DNA of 14,925 nt from the NCBI GenBank assembly GCA_002471665.1, contig DKQK01000019.1, positions 22,872 through 37,796 of the forward strand. The letters are read 5' to 3'. Position 1 is the stretch's first letter; every line of letters starts with the position of its first letter. Under the pieces are notes generated by a model, which made no database searches, was not told the origin of the DNA, and saw only the letters and a list, made by a program, of their open reading frames with translations. Below, piece by piece: positions 14,161-14,925 of this stretch. The DNA is from Gammaproteobacteria bacterium UBA7310. GTDB taxonomy: Bacteria; Pseudomonadota; Gammaproteobacteria; Pseudomonadales; Ketobacteraceae. A program made the translations under genes and the position numbers.

Positions 14161-14925
14161 TCAGACTAGTTCCAGAGCCATTGCAGTGGCCTCACCACCA
14201 CCAAGACAAATGCCGGCAACACCCCGCTTTAAACCACGCTTCTTTAATGCCGCAAGCAAGGTGGCAATTATCCTGGCCCCGGAAGCACCAATCGGGTGGC
14301 CCAGGGCGCACGCCCCACCATTGACATTGAGTTTGTCATGGGGAATACCAAGCTCTTGCATCGCGATCATGGCAACCACAGCAAATGCCTCGTTTACTTC
14401 AAATAAATCCACTTCACCTACCGACCAACCGGCCGCGGCCATGACCTTTCGCATTGCCGGAACCGGCGCGCTGGGAAAATCCGCAGGTTCATGGGCATGA
14501 CAATCGGTGGCAACGATGCGGGCGCACACCTTCATTCCCAATCGTTGCGCCACACTGGCGCGGGTCAGAACCAATGCTGCTGCACCATCGGAGATGGAAG
14601 AGGCATTGGCGGCGGTTACCGTGCCATCTTTGGCAAACGCGGGTTTTAAGGCCGGGATTTTATCGGGGTTGGCTTTACCGGGCTGTTCATCTACCGCCAC
14701 AAGACGGTTACCATTTCGGGTCGACACGGTGACCGGAGCAATTTCATCAACAAAGCGACCTTCGGCAATTGCCCGCTGTGCCCGCGCCAATCCTTCCAAC
14801 GCGTAGGCATCCTGATCGGCCCGCGTGAAGCCATATTTTTGTGCATTTTGTTCAGCAAAGACGCCCATCAACGTACCTTCTTCATAGGCATCCTCCAGGC
14901 CGTCCAGAAACATCGAGTCTTTCAG
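14161..14925 (-). CDS. Acetyl-CoA acyltransferase / thiolase, C-terminal part (cut by the window edge)
   Basis: The reading frame stays open to the last base of the window, so only the C-terminal 254 residues are seen; a full thiolase is about 390. The start shown by the first internal Met (14913) is not the real one. Seen: SSISDGAAALVL in the middle, NEAFAVV (active-site Asn), GGACALGHPIGASGAR (catalytic His) and the second catalytic cysteine in GICLGGGEATAM. The nucleophilic cysteine near residue 90 lies outside the window. Thiolases cleave 3-oxoacyl-CoA with CoA to acetyl-CoA or propionyl-CoA and a shortened acyl-CoA, or run in reverse. It is upstream of the HSD10-like dehydrogenase in the same operon, so the two steps are likely sequential. 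Acetoacetyl-CoA from the nearby synthetase could also be a substrate. The operon promoter lies beyond the window. Confidence 0.92.
   Translation of the reverse strand: MKDSMFLDGLEDAYEEGTLMGVFAEQNAQKYGFTRADQDAYALEGLARAQRAIAEGRFVDEIAPVTVSTRNGNRLVAVDEQPGKANPDKIPALKPAFAKDGTVTAANASSISDGAAALVLTRASVAQRLGMKVCARIVATDCHAHEPADFPSAPVPAMRKVMAAAGWSVGEVDLFEVNEAFAVVAMIAMQELGIPHDKLNVNGGACALGHPIGASGARIIATLLAALKKRGLKRGVAGICLGGGEATAMALELV

Overview
The window is 14.9 kb of densely packed bacterial DNA holding eleven protein genes, the last cut by the window edge. All of them look like carbon catabolism built on acyl-CoA chemistry, plus one regulator. There are no RNA genes, insertion sequences, CRISPR arrays or phage genes, and no gene-free stretch over 300 bases. 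GC is moderate, and protein style and gene content suggest a heterotrophic proteobacterium, perhaps a marine gammaproteobacterium. That placement is an inference from gene content, not from a marker gene.

Layout: (1) 122-3620, plus strand: two tandem full-length thiamine-diphosphate (ThDP) enzymes that are clearly paralogues. (2) 3652-3684: a symmetrical hairpin terminator between convergent units. (3) 3717-8298, minus strand: an operon transcribed in the order Rieske oxygenase alpha subunit, class III (CaiB/BaiF) CoA-transferase, acyl-CoA dehydrogenase, enoyl-CoA hydratase/isomerase-fold protein. (4) 8299-8535: a divergent control region. It has a good promoter in each direction, and a TGT-NN-GGACA palindrome sits inside the -35/-10 spacer of both. 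(5) 8536-12312, plus strand: a GntR/HutC-type regulator, an acetoacetyl-CoA synthetase and an NAD(P)-dependent epimerase/3-beta-HSD-like reductase. (6) 12345-14925, minus strand: a thiolase (partial), an HSD10-like short-chain dehydrogenase and a nitronate-monooxygenase-family flavoprotein.

How they may work together (inference): the Rieske enzyme would hydroxylate or demethylate a substrate and the CoA-transferase would make its CoA thioester. The dehydrogenase, crotonase, HSD10-like dehydrogenase and thiolase would supply beta-oxidation-like steps, and acetoacetyl-CoA synthetase would recover acetoacetate or a related 3-oxo acid. The ThDP pair could cleave or decarboxylate a 2-oxo or 2-hydroxyacyl intermediate. 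Pathways for branched, alicyclic, terpenoid or steroid-like compounds use this combination of families, but the sequence does not identify the substrate. I do not recognise the locus as a characterised pathway. Its most distinctive features are the ThDP tandem with altered cofactor-motif residues, the crotonase lacking one catalytic glutamate, and the symmetrical operator design between the regulator and the Rieske operon.
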